Notes: generated from the sequence alone by a model not told the origin. DNA of 60,491 nucleotides from an uncultured Lachnospiraceae bacterium (GCA_949051815.1 CARQVR010000013.1:1-60491); one strand, 5' to 3'; shown: positions 17,366 through 26,274, counted from the first letter of the stretch. Numbers and translations are program-made.

Positions 17366-18562
17366 ATGATTCAAAAGAAGACGACATTACTGAGTATGAT
17401 AATTTTATGTATGATAATTTGTCTGGCGGGCTGCGGCAAGGAGAAGGAGGAGGCGAAAGAACCGCCGAAACTGGAGATCGAGCCGATTGAGCCGGAGCAG
17501 CCGGAAGAGGAACCTGTCGTGGAGGAGGAGCCGGAAGAGGAGGAACCGGAATCCCTCGTGATTGAGGAGCGGGTGGAAAAGGATGGTAAGATACAGAGCT
17601 ATCTGACCGGCCAGTGGACGGACGTGGAGCAGGCGAAGAGAAGGCCCATTGCCGTGATGATACCGAACAATACGCCGGCGCTGCCCCAGTACGGTCTTTC
17701 CCGTGCGGGAATTATCTACGAGGCTCCTGTGGAAGGGCGGATTACCCGCCTGATGGGTGTGTTTGAGAATTTTGACGATCTGGACCGGATCGGGCCTGTG
17801 CGGTCGAGCCGGGATTATTATGTGTATCAGGCTATGGGATATGAGGCGATTTACTGTAACTGGGGTCTGGCAGTACCTTATGTGGAAGAGCTGATCAACC
17901 GTCCGAACTATTACAATGTCAGCGCGGCGGTGGTGGGCATCCACAATCCGGCGGACGAGGCTTTCGGCAGACATAAGCGGCCGGGCTACGCGACGGAATT
18001 TACAGGATATCTTTTTATTGACGGACTTTTCAAAGCGGTGGAAAGACTCGGTTATGACTGGAATTATGATGATGCGTATGTGCCGCCATTCCTCTTTGCG
18101 GCGGATGATGTGAGAGCGGAATACGCGGACAATGAGGACGCTTTTTACGTTTATCCGGGCGGGAAGACGGCAAGCAATGCCGGAGGTTACGGCGCGTACC
18201 ATCCTTATTTTGAGTATCACGAGGACGACCAGCTCTATTACCGTTATCAGAATGGCAAGAAGCAGATCGACGAGCTTACGGGCGGCCAGCTCACAGTCAG
18301 CAACGTGGTGTTCCAGTACTGCACCGGAGAAGTGAGGGACGATCATGACTATCTTGCTTTCGGCGTACACGGAGAAGGGGAAGCCATTGTCTTTACAAAC
18401 GGTAAGGCGATAAAGGGCACATGGAAACGCTTTGACGGTGACTTTACGCCAGCTAAGTTCTATGATGAGGCGGGAGAGGAGATCGTCTTTAATCAGGGAA
18501 GCACCTGGATTTGCAATATCTGGGATGAGTATGGAGAATTCGTGGAATATGGACAGGAATGA
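17366..18562 (+). CDS. DUF3048 (YerB-like) lipoprotein
   Basis: This predicted lipoprotein (398 aa) has a type II signal peptide whose lipobox is LAGC (cysteine about residue 23). A Glu/Pro-rich linker follows (about 28-65), then the DUF3048 region. Recognisable family segments are RPIAVMIPN, GIIYEAPVEGRITR, DRIGPVRSSRDYY and, near the end, FNQGSTWICNIW. The molecular function is unknown; Bacillus YerB is the best-known relative. An AGGAAAGAGG site precedes ATG 17366. The gene overlaps the next gene by 14 bp, suggesting translational coupling with the XpaC/TelA pair. Confidence 0.9.
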   Translation: MIQKKTTLLSMIILCMIICLAGCGKEKEEAKEPPKLEIEPIEPEQPEEEPVVEEEPEEEEPESLVIEERVEKDGKIQSYLTGQWTDVEQAKRRPIAVMIPNNTPALPQYGLSRAGIIYEAPVEGRITRLMGVFENFDDLDRIGPVRSSRDYYVYQAMGYEAIYCNWGLAVPYVEELINRPNYYNVSAAVVGIHNPADEAFGRHKRPGYATEFTGYLFIDGLFKAVERLGYDWNYDDAYVPPFLFAADDVRAEYADNEDAFYVYPGGKTASNAGGYGAYHPYFEYHEDDQLYYRYQNGKKQIDELTGGQLTVSNVVFQYCTGEVRDDHDYLAFGVHGEGEAIVFTNGKAIKGTWKRFDGDFTPAKFYDEAGEEIVFNQGSTWICNIWDEYGEFVEYGQE

Positions 18563-19898
18563 GTGGTATCGGGCCGGTGAAGACATCCGGGATCAGGTAC
18601 AGCAGGCGGTGGACACGGGCAACTTTACGAATCTGGGAAAGAACATCGGCGACACGGTGAATGAAACCATCAACCGCACCATGCGGGAAGTAAACCGCAC
18701 AGTCGGGACGGTGGGAAAGAGTGTAAACCGGGCGGTCAATGATGTGGGAAACGGCATAGGCCATGCGGTGGAGACGGTCGGTGAAAGTATCAGCCATGCG
18801 GCGGGCGGCTTCGGCGGAAATCCGGGCCGTAACGCGCAGGGCGGCTTCGGCGGGAACGCAGGTCATGGCGCGTCAGGCGGATGGGGTCAAAACGCGGGTC
18901 ATGCGCAGATAAGCCCTTATGCGTCCAGTCCCCTTTATAAACGGCCCAATGCCCGTCTGGATAAGCGACTGTTTCAAAGCACGCCGAAGGGATCTGTATC
19001 TGGCGTCGTGTGTATGGGAGCAGGGTATGGCGTGGCAGGCATATCCGCGCTGACGCTGATTGTCGCGATTGGGGAACTGGCCGCTTACACGATGCCCGGA
19101 AACATAGTTCCTGTGGGTATCTCAGGGATTTTTACCGCGGCAGGCCTTTGGCTTGGCATTCACGGGTCGAGACTGGCAGGACGGGCGAAACGCTATAAGA
19201 GATACGTCGGTATGGTAAAGGAGAAGCTGTACTGTTCCATTCAGGATATGGCGCAGCGCACGGGCAAAAGCGAACGCTTCATTGTGAAGGACTTACGGCA
19301 GATGATTCAGCTTGGCATGTTTAAGCAGGCGCATCTGGATCAGAAGCAGACCTGTCTGATTGCCAGCGACGAAATGTACGACCAGTATATGCTCACGCAG
19401 AAAAATTTTGAGGAAGAGCAGAAAAAGCTGGAGATTGAAAAGCTTGCCGACGAGCGCAGGCAGCAGGAAAGAGCGCGGCTGGGAGAGGCTGCGGAGGTAA
19501 TCGAGGAAGGAAAGCGTTATGTGCGTCTGATCCGACAGTGTAACGACGAGATTCCCGGAGAGGAAATGTCGGATAAGCTGGACCGGCTGGAGCTTCTGGT
19601 CACGAGGATTTTCGATCAGGTGGAGAAAGAGCCGGATCTTGCGTCGGAACTGAGAAAGATGTTGAGCTTTTATCTGCCGACCACGAAAAAACTGCTGGAG
19701 GCGTACCGCGATCTGGACGGGCAGCAGTTAGACCTGTCCAATGTGGAACAGACGAAGCGGGAGATCGAGGCGGCGGTGGACAATATAAACGAAGCTTTTG
19801 AGAAGTTTCTGGATGAGTTATTCCGGGAAAAGGCGTGGGATATCCAGTCGGATATTTCAGCCTTACATACCATACTGAAACAGGACGGATATTTATAG
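18549..19898 (+). CDS. XpaC-like (5-bromo-4-chloroindolyl phosphate hydrolysis) family protein
   Basis: The product (449 aa from ATG 18549, MDRNEWYRAGED) has a Gly/Asn/His-rich N-terminal region (about 65-125). Two membrane segments follow (about 150-200), then a winged-helix-like stretch (MAQRTGKSERFIVKDLRQMI), a coiled coil, and a helical C-terminus (FYLPTTKKLLEAYRDLD). This fits the XpaC/Halogen_Hydrol family. Longer in-frame starts exist upstream, but the added residues overlap the previous gene deeply and look unconserved. It is followed by telA, the same pairing as xpaC-yaaN in Bacillus. The true biochemical role is unknown; a membrane-stress function is inferred. Confidence 0.8.
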   Translation: MDRNEWYRAGEDIRDQVQQAVDTGNFTNLGKNIGDTVNETINRTMREVNRTVGTVGKSVNRAVNDVGNGIGHAVETVGESISHAAGGFGGNPGRNAQGGFGGNAGHGASGGWGQNAGHAQISPYASSPLYKRPNARLDKRLFQSTPKGSVSGVVCMGAGYGVAGISALTLIVAIGELAAYTMPGNIVPVGISGIFTAAGLWLGIHGSRLAGRAKRYKRYVGMVKEKLYCSIQDMAQRTGKSERFIVKDLRQMIQLGMFKQAHLDQKQTCLIASDEMYDQYMLTQKNFEEEQKKLEIEKLADERRQQERARLGEAAEVIEEGKRYVRLIRQCNDEIPGEEMSDKLDRLELLVTRIFDQVEKEPDLASELRKMLSFYLPTTKKLLEAYRDLDGQQLDLSNVEQTKREIEAAVDNINEAFEKFLDELFREKAWDIQSDISALHTILKQDGYL

Positions 19899-19901
19899 TA
19901 A

Positions 19902-19911
19902 CAGTTCAGCC
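19902..19911 (+). repeat. Single end of the CAGTTCAGCC intergenic repeat
   Basis: CAGTTCAGCC starts 4 nt after the stop of the XpaC-like gene and is identical to the ends at 33301, 56116 and 23459. Only this end is present in the 37-bp gap before telA. Confidence 0.5.
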
Positions 19912-19935
19912 GGAACGATAAAAAAGGAGGGGACT

Positions 19936-21090
19936 ATGAACGAAATTGATGTAATGGAGCAGCAGGCGCCCGCTTTGGTGTTTGGGGAAGTGGAGGATGC
20001 GGTGAAGGACAAGCAGCCTTTGGCGGAGATTCCGCAGGCGAAGGAGATTACGGAGGATCTGGATGATTCGGTGCTGAGTGAGGAGGAAAAGCGGCAGGTG
20101 GATGAATTTGCGAAGCAGATTGACCTGCACAATTCCACGGCGATTTTACAGTACGGCGTAGGCACCCAGAAAAAGATGGCGGATTTCTCCGGCAATGCGC
20201 TTGAGAACGTGAAGACGAAGGATCTGGGTGAGGTCGGGGAAATGCTCACCAGCGTGGTGACGCAGCTTAAGAGCTTTGACGAGGAGGAGAAGGGATTCCT
20301 CGGTATCTTTAAGAAGCCGGCGCAGAAGCTGGACACCATGAAAACGAAGTACGCCAGGGCGGAAACGAACGTCAATAAGATCTGCGAGGCGCTGGAAGAT
20401 AATCAGGTGCAGCTTCTGAAAGATATTTCGATTCTGGATAAGATGTACGAGCTGAATCTGACGTACTTTAAAGAGCTTTCCATGTACATACTGGCCGGCA
20501 AGAAGAAGCTGGCGGAGACGAGAGGAACGGAGCTTCCGCAGCTTCTGGAGAAAGCAAGGACAAGCGGTCTGCCGGAAGACGCGCAGGCGGCGAGAGATCT
20601 GGAAGCGCTCTGCGACCGTTTCGAGAAGAAGCTGCACGATCTGGAACTCACCAGAATGGTTTCGATCCAGACTGCGCCTCAGATCAGGCTGGTGCAAAGC
20701 AGCGACACCATGATGGTGGAGAAAATCCAGTCCACGCTTGTGAATACCATTCCGCTCTGGAAGAGCCAGATGGTGCTTGCCCTGGGCGTGACCCATGCGG
20801 AGCAGGCGTCGAGGGCACAGAGGGAAGTGTCCGATATGACCAACGAGCTTTTGAAGAAAAACGCGGAAGTGCTTAAGATTTCCGCTATCGAGAGCGCGAA
20901 GGAGTCGGAGCGCGGCATCATCGACATGGAGACGTTAAAAACCACGAACGCGAATCTGATTTCCACGCTGGACGAGGTGATGAAGATTCAGGCCGACGGC
21001 AGGGAGAAGAGAAAACTCGCCGAGGAAGAGATGCGCGTGATGGAGAACGAATTGAAGACGAAGCTTTTGGAGCTCAGTGAAAGGAAGTAA
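19936..21090 (+). CDS. Toxic anion resistance protein TelA family
   Basis: TelA-family protein (384 aa), predicted cytoplasmic and almost entirely helical. Family features include the early acidic N-terminus, FGVG-like ILQYGVGTQKKMADFSGNAL, the TKDLGEVGEMLT block, and a C-terminal block with TNANLISTLDEVMKIQADGREKRKLAEEEM. An AAAAGGAGGGGAC ribosome site precedes ATG 19936. Family knowledge: TelA members are linked to tellurite, colicin and antibiotic stress, mechanism unclear. It pairs with the XpaC-like gene, 37 bp upstream. Confidence 0.92.
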   Translation: MNEIDVMEQQAPALVFGEVEDAVKDKQPLAEIPQAKEITEDLDDSVLSEEEKRQVDEFAKQIDLHNSTAILQYGVGTQKKMADFSGNALENVKTKDLGEVGEMLTSVVTQLKSFDEEEKGFLGIFKKPAQKLDTMKTKYARAETNVNKICEALEDNQVQLLKDISILDKMYELNLTYFKELSMYILAGKKKLAETRGTELPQLLEKARTSGLPEDAQAARDLEALCDRFEKKLHDLELTRMVSIQTAPQIRLVQSSDTMMVEKIQSTLVNTIPLWKSQMVLALGVTHAEQASRAQREVSDMTNELLKKNAEVLKISAIESAKESERGIIDMETLKTTNANLISTLDEVMKIQADGREKRKLAEEEMRVMENELKTKLLELSERK

Positions 21091-21098
21091 AGCGATCC

Positions 21099-22109
21099 AT
21101 GAAATGGATGAAATTCAGAATAAAGACGGTCGTGGAGGCGGAGGATATCATTATCAGCGAGCTCTGGGACAGAGGGCTTGAGGGGGCGCAGATTGAGGAC
21201 AAAGTGCCCCTTTCGCCGTTGGAAAAAGAGCAGATGTTTGTGGATATCCTGCCGGAGACAGAAGCAGATGACGGCGTGGCGTATCTGAGCTTTTTCGTGG
21301 AGGAGCGGGAAGACGGCTCTCTTAGGACCGGTAATGAGACGACAGATGCAGAGACGACGGACAAAGAGAGCGTGCTCGCGAAGATAGAGGAGGCGCTGGC
21401 GGAGGTCCGTCTGTTTATGGAGATCGGGGACGGGACTGTCACCGTGTCCGAAACCGAGGATATCGACTGGATCAATAACTGGAAGCAGTATTTTCACCAG
21501 TTCACCATAGACGACCTTCTCGTGATTCCCTCCTGGGAGGAAGTGAAGGAGGAAGACCGGAATAAGAAGATTCTGCACATTGACCCAGGCACGGCCTTCG
21601 GCACGGGTATGCATGAGACGACAAGGCTGTGTATCGGACAGATTAAAAAATACGTGACGCCGCAGACAGAACTTCTGGATGTGGGGACGGGCAGCGGTAT
21701 TTTGTCCATCATCGCGCTTATGTACGGTGCGAAACACGCCGTGGGCACGGATTTAGACCTCTGTGCGGTGGAGGCGGTTTCGCAGAATAAGGCGGCCAAC
21801 GGCATTCCGGACGAAGATTTTGAACTGCTCATCGGCAATATCATTACAGAGAAGGAAGTGCAGGAGAAAGTCGGTTATGAGTGTTATGACATTGTGGCGG
21901 CGAATATTCTGGCGGATGTGCTTGTGCCGCTGACGCCGGTGATCGTGTCATGCCTGAAACCGGGTGGCGCCTATATCACTTCGGGTATTATCGAGGGCAG
22001 GGAAGAGCTGGTAGTGCAGGCCTGCGAGGCGGCCGGGCTTACGGTCGTGGAAGTGAAGGAGCTGGGCGAGTGGCGGTCTGTGACGGCGCAGAAAAAGGGA
22101 ACGCGCTGA
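21099..22109 (+). CDS. prmA: Ribosomal protein L11 methyltransferase PrmA
   Basis: PrmA (336 aa) trimethylates ribosomal protein L11 using SAM. The N-terminal L11-recognition domain (about 1-110) starts MKWMKFRIKTVVEAEDIIISEL. It is followed by the linker with IDPGTAFGTGMHETT and the Rossmann methyltransferase domain (LLDVGTGSGILSI motif I, DIVAANILADVLVPL motif IV). It lies 8 bp after telA. In many Firmicutes prmA directly follows dnaJ; here 16 kb separate them. Confidence 0.95.
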   Translation: MKWMKFRIKTVVEAEDIIISELWDRGLEGAQIEDKVPLSPLEKEQMFVDILPETEADDGVAYLSFFVEEREDGSLRTGNETTDAETTDKESVLAKIEEALAEVRLFMEIGDGTVTVSETEDIDWINNWKQYFHQFTIDDLLVIPSWEEVKEEDRNKKILHIDPGTAFGTGMHETTRLCIGQIKKYVTPQTELLDVGTGSGILSIIALMYGAKHAVGTDLDLCAVEAVSQNKAANGIPDEDFELLIGNIITEKEVQEKVGYECYDIVAANILADVLVPLTPVIVSCLKPGGAYITSGIIEGREELVVQACEAAGLTVVEVKELGEWRSVTAQKKGTR

Positions 22110-22179
22110 CTGCAAAGAGGATGCAGGAGACAGCGCGGGTATTCAGATAAAATAACACATGTTGTTGACGAGGCGGAAT

Positions 22180-22710
22180 ATGAGGAAAGCGGAAGAAAAA
22201 TTCGGTATGGTTCTGTTTAGAAATCTGGCGGGTGTGCTTGCGATTGTGTGGATGTGCGTTATTTTTGCATTCTCCGCCCAGCCCAAAGAGGAGTCCGGTG
22301 CGGTGAGCGCGAGCTTCACTTATCATATGGTAAGCTCCACCAGAACCTTTTTCCATCTGGATTTAAGCGATGCGCGGGTGAAGGAAATTTCTGACGCGAT
22401 AGAGGGATTTATCAGAAAGGCAGCCCATATGGCGGAATTTGGCATTTTATCCGTTCTTCTTTACATATGGATCGGACAGTGGGAAATGAGTCTCCTGCGC
22501 AGGGGCCTGACGGCCGCCTGTGCCACGTCCGTCTATGCCGCCACGGACGAGATTCATCAGCTATTCGTGCCGGGACGTTCGGGGCGGTTTTCGGATGTAT
22601 GCATTGACAGCGCGGGCGCGTTTGCGGGTGTGATCGTGTTTGTGCTGTTTGTGAAGCTTGTGCAGTATGTATACAGGCGTAAAGTAAAGCGCGCGATGCG
22701 CGGGGAGTGA
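22180..22710 (+). CDS. VanZ family membrane protein
   Basis: VanZ-like protein (176 aa) with four predicted membrane segments. The family pattern includes an early IFAFSAQP, the RKAAHMAEFG...LYIWI block, and ATDEIHQLFVPGRSGRFSDVCIDSAGAFAG. The start at 22180 is chosen because AGGCGGA lies just upstream; an earlier ATG at 22159 has no ribosome site. Some VanZ members confer low-level teicoplanin resistance, but most, including this one between prmA and rsmE, have no known role. Confidence 0.9.
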   Translation: MRKAEEKFGMVLFRNLAGVLAIVWMCVIFAFSAQPKEESGAVSASFTYHMVSSTRTFFHLDLSDARVKEISDAIEGFIRKAAHMAEFGILSVLLYIWIGQWEMSLLRRGLTAACATSVYAATDEIHQLFVPGRSGRFSDVCIDSAGAFAGVIVFVLFVKLVQYVYRRKVKRAMRGE

Positions 22711-22720
22711 TGATTGGGCA

Positions 22721-23458
22721 ATGTATCAGTTTTTTGTAGAGCCTTCACAGATTCAGGGGAAAAAAGTGATTATCACGGGCAGCGATGTCAATCATATGAA
22801 AAACGTTCTGCGCATGAAGACCGGCGAGGAGATCGCAGTCAAAAACGGCGTGGACGGAAAGGAATATCGCTGTGGCATTGAGGCGTTTGCGCAGGATCAG
22901 GTGATTTGTTCCCTGCGCTTTGTCAGGGAAGAGGGAGTGGAGCTGCCCTCTGAAATTTATCTCTTTCAGGGGATTCCCAAGGCGGATAAGATGGAGCTGA
23001 TCGTCCAGAAAGCCGTGGAGCTTGGCGTGTTCGAGGTGATTCCCGTGGCGGTGAAGCGCTGTGTGGTGAAGCTGGATGAAAAGAAGGCGCGGGCGAAGGT
23101 GAACCGCTGGCAGGGCATTGCGGAGGCGGCGGCCAAACAGTGCAAAAGGGGGATGATTCCCGCAGTGAGAGAGCCGCTGACCATGAAGGAAGCGGTCGCA
23201 TACGCCGGAAAGATGGACGTCAGGCTGATTCCCTACGAGCTGGCGGAGGATATGGCCCATACGAAAAAAATAATTGAGGCGATATGTCCGGGCGAGAGCG
23301 TGGCGGTCTTTATCGGGCCGGAAGGCGGTTTCGAGGAGAGCGAGGTAGCGGAGGCGCTGGCGGCCGGCATAGAGCCGGTTACCTTGGGAAAAAGAATCCT
23401 GCGCACCGAGACGGCGGGTCTTACGGTGCTTTCATGGCTGATGTACCATTTGGAGTAA
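22721..23458 (+). CDS. rsmE: 16S rRNA (uracil1498-N3)-methyltransferase RsmE
   Basis: RsmE (245 aa) methylates U1498 of 16S rRNA. The N-terminal PUA-like domain begins MYQFFVEPSQ and contains HMKNVLRMKTGEEI. The C-terminal SPOUT domain shows the knotted SAM site: FIGPEGGFEESEV and LGKRILRTETAGLTVLSW. GGGGAGTGA lies upstream of the start. The gene follows the prmA-vanZ pair by 10 bp, and the repeat at 23458 begins in its stop codon. Confidence 0.96.
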   Translation: MYQFFVEPSQIQGKKVIITGSDVNHMKNVLRMKTGEEIAVKNGVDGKEYRCGIEAFAQDQVICSLRFVREEGVELPSEIYLFQGIPKADKMELIVQKAVELGVFEVIPVAVKRCVVKLDEKKARAKVNRWQGIAEAAAKQCKRGMIPAVREPLTMKEAVAYAGKMDVRLIPYELAEDMAHTKKIIEAICPGESVAVFIGPEGGFEESEVAEALAAGIEPVTLGKRILRTETAGLTVLSWLMYHLE

Positions 23459-23659
23459 CAGTTCAGCCATGCGAAAATGATAGTATTATATGACCGTGGG
23501 AGCTTGCTCACTAAGGGCAGATTATACTATCATTTTCATAGGGCGGACGCCCGACATGAAATAAGTCACCAGCCAATTTGTGATATGATTAGCAGAAACG
23601 TATATTCTGGTGACTTATGAATGAGCATGACTGAACTGAAATGAGCATGGCTGAACTGT
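23458..23659. repeat. Intergenic element with 14-bp terminal inverted repeats
   Basis: ACAGTTCAGCCATG (23458-23471) is the exact reverse complement of CATGGCTGAACTGT (23646-23659). Inside lies a second perfect 14-bp stem, GAAAATGATAGTAT (23473-23486) with ATACTATCATTTTC (23524-23537). The first base is the last base of the rsmE stop codon. The ends match those of the repeat at 33301-33456, but the interior differs. It could be a MITE-like element or a structured 3' UTR. The 303-bp gap to the next gene is otherwise without recognisable coding sequence. Confidence 0.8.
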
Positions 23660-23680
23660 AATGAGCATGGCCAACTGTTA
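23621..23680. repeat. Three tandem 20-bp direct repeats
   Basis: Units start at 23621, 23641 and 23661 with consensus ATGAGCATGGCTGAACTGTA; units 1 and 3 differ from unit 2 at a few bases. Each unit contains the right terminal repeat of the surrounding element, so the end has been amplified. There are no spacers, so it is not a CRISPR array. Confidence 0.9.
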
Positions 23681-23761
23681 TGATGAAGTGAAATCGGGCT
23701 GGCACTGCCGGAGATAAAAAACATATATTAGAGATATAGGGTTTAGGAAGGAATAACGGCA

Positions 23762-24916
23762 ATGGAAGTATATCTGGATAATTCCGCGACGACCGCCTGC
23801 TTTGAGGAGGCCGCGCAGCTAATGCACAGAATTTTGTGCGTGGATTATGGAAATCCTTCCAGCCTGCACCATAAAGGAGTGGAGGCGGAAGCCTACTTAA
23901 GATACGCGAACGAGACATTTTCGAAGATTTTAAAAGTTAGTGAAAAAGAAATTTTCTTTACCTCCGGCGGGACGGAATCCGATAATATCGCGCTGATCGG
24001 CGCGGCGATGGCAAACCACAGAACGGGGCGCCATCTGATCACCACGGGAATCGAACATCCGGCGGTGCTCCAGCCCATGTCCTATCTGGAGAAGCAGGGA
24101 TTTGAGGTGACTTATCTTTCGGTCGACAGACAGGGAAAAATTTCTCTGGAAGAGCTGGAACAGGCGGTCAGGGAGGACACGATTGTGGTCTCCATCATGC
24201 ATACAAACAATGAGATCGGAAGCATACAGCCCATAGCGGAGGCGGGTGCGCTCATTAAGAGGAAAAATCCGAAAACGCTTTTCCATGTGGATGCGGTGCA
24301 GGGCTTCGGGAAGGCGCGTATTTATCCTGCGAGAATGCATATCGACATGTTAAGCGCAAGCGCCCATAAAATTCACGGACCGAAGGGCATCGGCCTTCTC
24401 TATCTGCGGGAGGGCGCAAAGGTCAGCCCCGTTATGTACGGCGGCGGCCAGCAGCGCGGCCTGCGCTCCGGTACGGAGAATCTGCCGGGCATCGCGGGTT
24501 TCGCCAAGGCGGCTGAGATGGTGTATCAGGATCTGGAGCAGGACATCGACAGGATGTATGCGCTGAGAGAGAAGTTGACCAACGGAGTCAAAACAATTCC
24601 CGACGTGGTGATTAACGGCTGTCCGGGCAGGGAGGGAGCGCCCCATGTCGTGAGTGTTTCTTTCAGGGGCGTCCGCAGCGAGGTGCTGCTGCACGCTTTG
24701 GAGGAGCGCGGGATCTACGTCTCCGCAGGAAGCGCCTGTGCGGCGCACAAACCACAGCCCTCGGCGACTTTGCGGGCGATAGGCGTGGAGAAGGAGCTTT
24801 TGGAGTCTACGATCCGGTTCAGCCTTTCGGGATTTACGACAGAAGAAGAGATTGCCTACACCTGTCAGACATTGGAGGAGCTTGTGCCGAATCTGAGAAG
24901 ATATACGAGACATTGA
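23762..24916 (+). CDS. Cysteine desulfurase (NifS/IscS-like, ThiI partner)
   Basis: This PLP-dependent cysteine desulfurase (384 aa) takes sulfur from cysteine as an enzyme persulfide. The N-terminus MEVYLDNSATT is typical. K203 in SASAHKIHGPKG binds PLP and C326 in SAGSACAAHK carries the persulfide. The ribosome site is AGGAAGGA. It is 113 bp upstream of thiI, the pairing known for NifZ-ThiI in Bacillus, so it most likely supplies sulfur for 4-thiouridine in tRNA rather than acting as the main Fe-S desulfurase. Confidence 0.94.
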   Translation: MEVYLDNSATTACFEEAAQLMHRILCVDYGNPSSLHHKGVEAEAYLRYANETFSKILKVSEKEIFFTSGGTESDNIALIGAAMANHRTGRHLITTGIEHPAVLQPMSYLEKQGFEVTYLSVDRQGKISLEELEQAVREDTIVVSIMHTNNEIGSIQPIAEAGALIKRKNPKTLFHVDAVQGFGKARIYPARMHIDMLSASAHKIHGPKGIGLLYLREGAKVSPVMYGGGQQRGLRSGTENLPGIAGFAKAAEMVYQDLEQDIDRMYALREKLTNGVKTIPDVVINGCPGREGAPHVVSVSFRGVRSEVLLHALEERGIYVSAGSACAAHKPQPSATLRAIGVEKELLESTIRFSLSGFTTEEEIAYTCQTLEELVPNLRRYTRH

Positions 24917-24931
24917 ACGGGTGATCGGGAT

Positions 24932-25021
24932 TTTGCGGGGGAGCGCCGCAAAGTCTGCGGAGGCGGGCAAAACGGAGTATTCCGGTTCTGCCCGCATTCC
25001 ATGGGAAAACGCTTCGGAATG
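24932..25021 (+). promoter_or_regulatory. Three-stem structured leader before thiI
   Basis: Three successive hairpins: TTTGCGG (24932-24938)/CCGCAAA (24946-24952); GCGGGCA (24963-24969)/TGCCCGC (24989-24995) enclosing CGGA/TCCG; and CATTCC (24995-25000)/GGAATG (25016-25021). The last touches the thiI ribosome site GGAG (25021-25024). This may control thiI translation; no known riboswitch is recognised. Confidence 0.45.
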
Positions 25022-25029
25022 GAGAAAAT

Positions 25030-26211
25030 ATGTACAAGTCATTTCTTATCAAATACGCGGAGATCGGCGTGAAGGGAAAAAACCGCTATCTCTTTGAGGA
25101 GGCGCTGGTCAGACAGATCAGGTATGCGCTGAAAAAAGCGGAGGGTGAGTTCGCCGTGCGCAGGACGGACGGGCGCATTTATGTGGATGCGCAGTCCGAC
25201 TTTGATTTTGACGAGGTGACAGGGAGCCTGAAAAAAGTATTCGGCATTTCCGGCATCTGCCCTGTGGTATATGTGGAGGATGAGGGCTTTGAAAAGCTGG
25301 GACAGGATGTGGTGCGCTATATCGCTGACGTGTACCCGGACCGGAACAAAAGCTTTAAGGTGGCGGCAAGGCGTGCGCGGAAAAACTATCCGCTTAATTC
25401 CATGCAGATCAATGAGGAGCTGGGCGGCGTGATTCTGGACGCGTATCCGGAAATGCATGTGGACGTGCACAATCCGGACATCCTTATGCATGTGGAAATC
25501 CGGGACAGGATTTACCTCTACTCCGGGATTATACCCGGCCCTGGCGGTATGCCTGTGGGGACGGGAGGCAAGGCCATGCTTCTTTTATCCGGCGGCATCG
25601 ACTCTCCGGTGGCGGGCTGGATGATCGCAAAGCGCGGTGTGAAGATCGACGCCGTGTATTTTCACGCGCCGCCCTACACCAGCGAGCGGGCGAAGCAGAA
25701 GGTGGTGGATCTGGCGAAAAAGGTGGCTGCCTATGCGGGACCGGTCTGGCTGCATGTGATTAATTTCACGGATATCCAGCTTTATATTTATGACAAGTGC
25801 CCCCACGACGAACTGACCATTATCATGCGCCGCTATATGATGCGCATTGCGGAGCATATTGCGAGGGAGACAGAGTGTCTGGGACTGATTACGGGCGAGA
25901 GCATCGGACAGGTGGCTTCACAGACCATGGCAAGTCTGGCGGCGACGAACGAAGTGTGCACCATGCCCGTCTACAGGCCGCTGATCGGTTTTGACAAGAT
26001 GGAGATTGTGGATATTGCGGAAAAAATCGACAGTTACGAGACTTCCATTCTGCCTTACGAGGACTGCTGTACCATTTTTGTGGCCAAACATCCCGTGACG
26101 AAGCCGAACCTGAATATTATAAAGCGGCATGAGCAGAATTTGCAGGAGGGGATTGAAGAGCTGGTGGCGAAGGCGCTGGAGACGGATGAAGTGATCGTGG
26201 TGCAAAGTTAG
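25030..26211 (+). CDS. thiI: tRNA 4-thiouridine synthase ThiI
   Basis: ThiI (393 aa) adenylates U8 of tRNA and transfers sulfur to it. The product has an N-terminal ferredoxin-like/THUMP region (about 1-165) and a PP-loop ATPase domain with LLLSGGIDSPVAGW (about 183-196). It ends without the rhodanese domain of E. coli ThiI, as usual in Firmicutes, and therefore needs a separate desulfurase, which is the preceding gene. The ribosome site is GGAG 5 nt before ATG 25030. Confidence 0.95.
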   Translation: MYKSFLIKYAEIGVKGKNRYLFEEALVRQIRYALKKAEGEFAVRRTDGRIYVDAQSDFDFDEVTGSLKKVFGISGICPVVYVEDEGFEKLGQDVVRYIADVYPDRNKSFKVAARRARKNYPLNSMQINEELGGVILDAYPEMHVDVHNPDILMHVEIRDRIYLYSGIIPGPGGMPVGTGGKAMLLLSGGIDSPVAGWMIAKRGVKIDAVYFHAPPYTSERAKQKVVDLAKKVAAYAGPVWLHVINFTDIQLYIYDKCPHDELTIIMRRYMMRIAEHIARETECLGLITGESIGQVASQTMASLAATNEVCTMPVYRPLIGFDKMEIVDIAEKIDSYETSILPYEDCCTIFVAKHPVTKPNLNIIKRHEQNLQEGIEELVAKALETDEVIVVQS

Positions 26212-26243
26212 TTTTGGTAAAAGCTGGTATTGGTATAAGAGAT

Positions 26244-26274
26244 AAAAAAACAGCCCGGGAGTTTTCCCGAGCTG
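26244..26274 (-). terminator. Terminator of the minus-strand HPr-like gene (possibly bidirectional)
   Basis: CAGC-C-CGGGA (26251-26260) pairs with TCCCG-A-GCTG (26265-26274) with one C-A mismatch. Read on the minus strand it is followed by seven T (A7 at 26244-26250). In the + direction the tail TCTTT is weaker, but it could help end thiI transcripts. Confidence 0.8.

Noticed and set aside
17405..18586. Long minus-strand frame (393 codons) opposite the YerB-like gene
   Set aside because: Codon-bias shadow; composition rich in Arg/His/Ile/Leu and fully antisense to a recognised lipoprotein gene.
23621..23680. Possible CRISPR repeats
   Set aside because: Three directly adjoining 20-bp units without spacers; they are tandem copies of a terminal repeat, and no cas genes are present.
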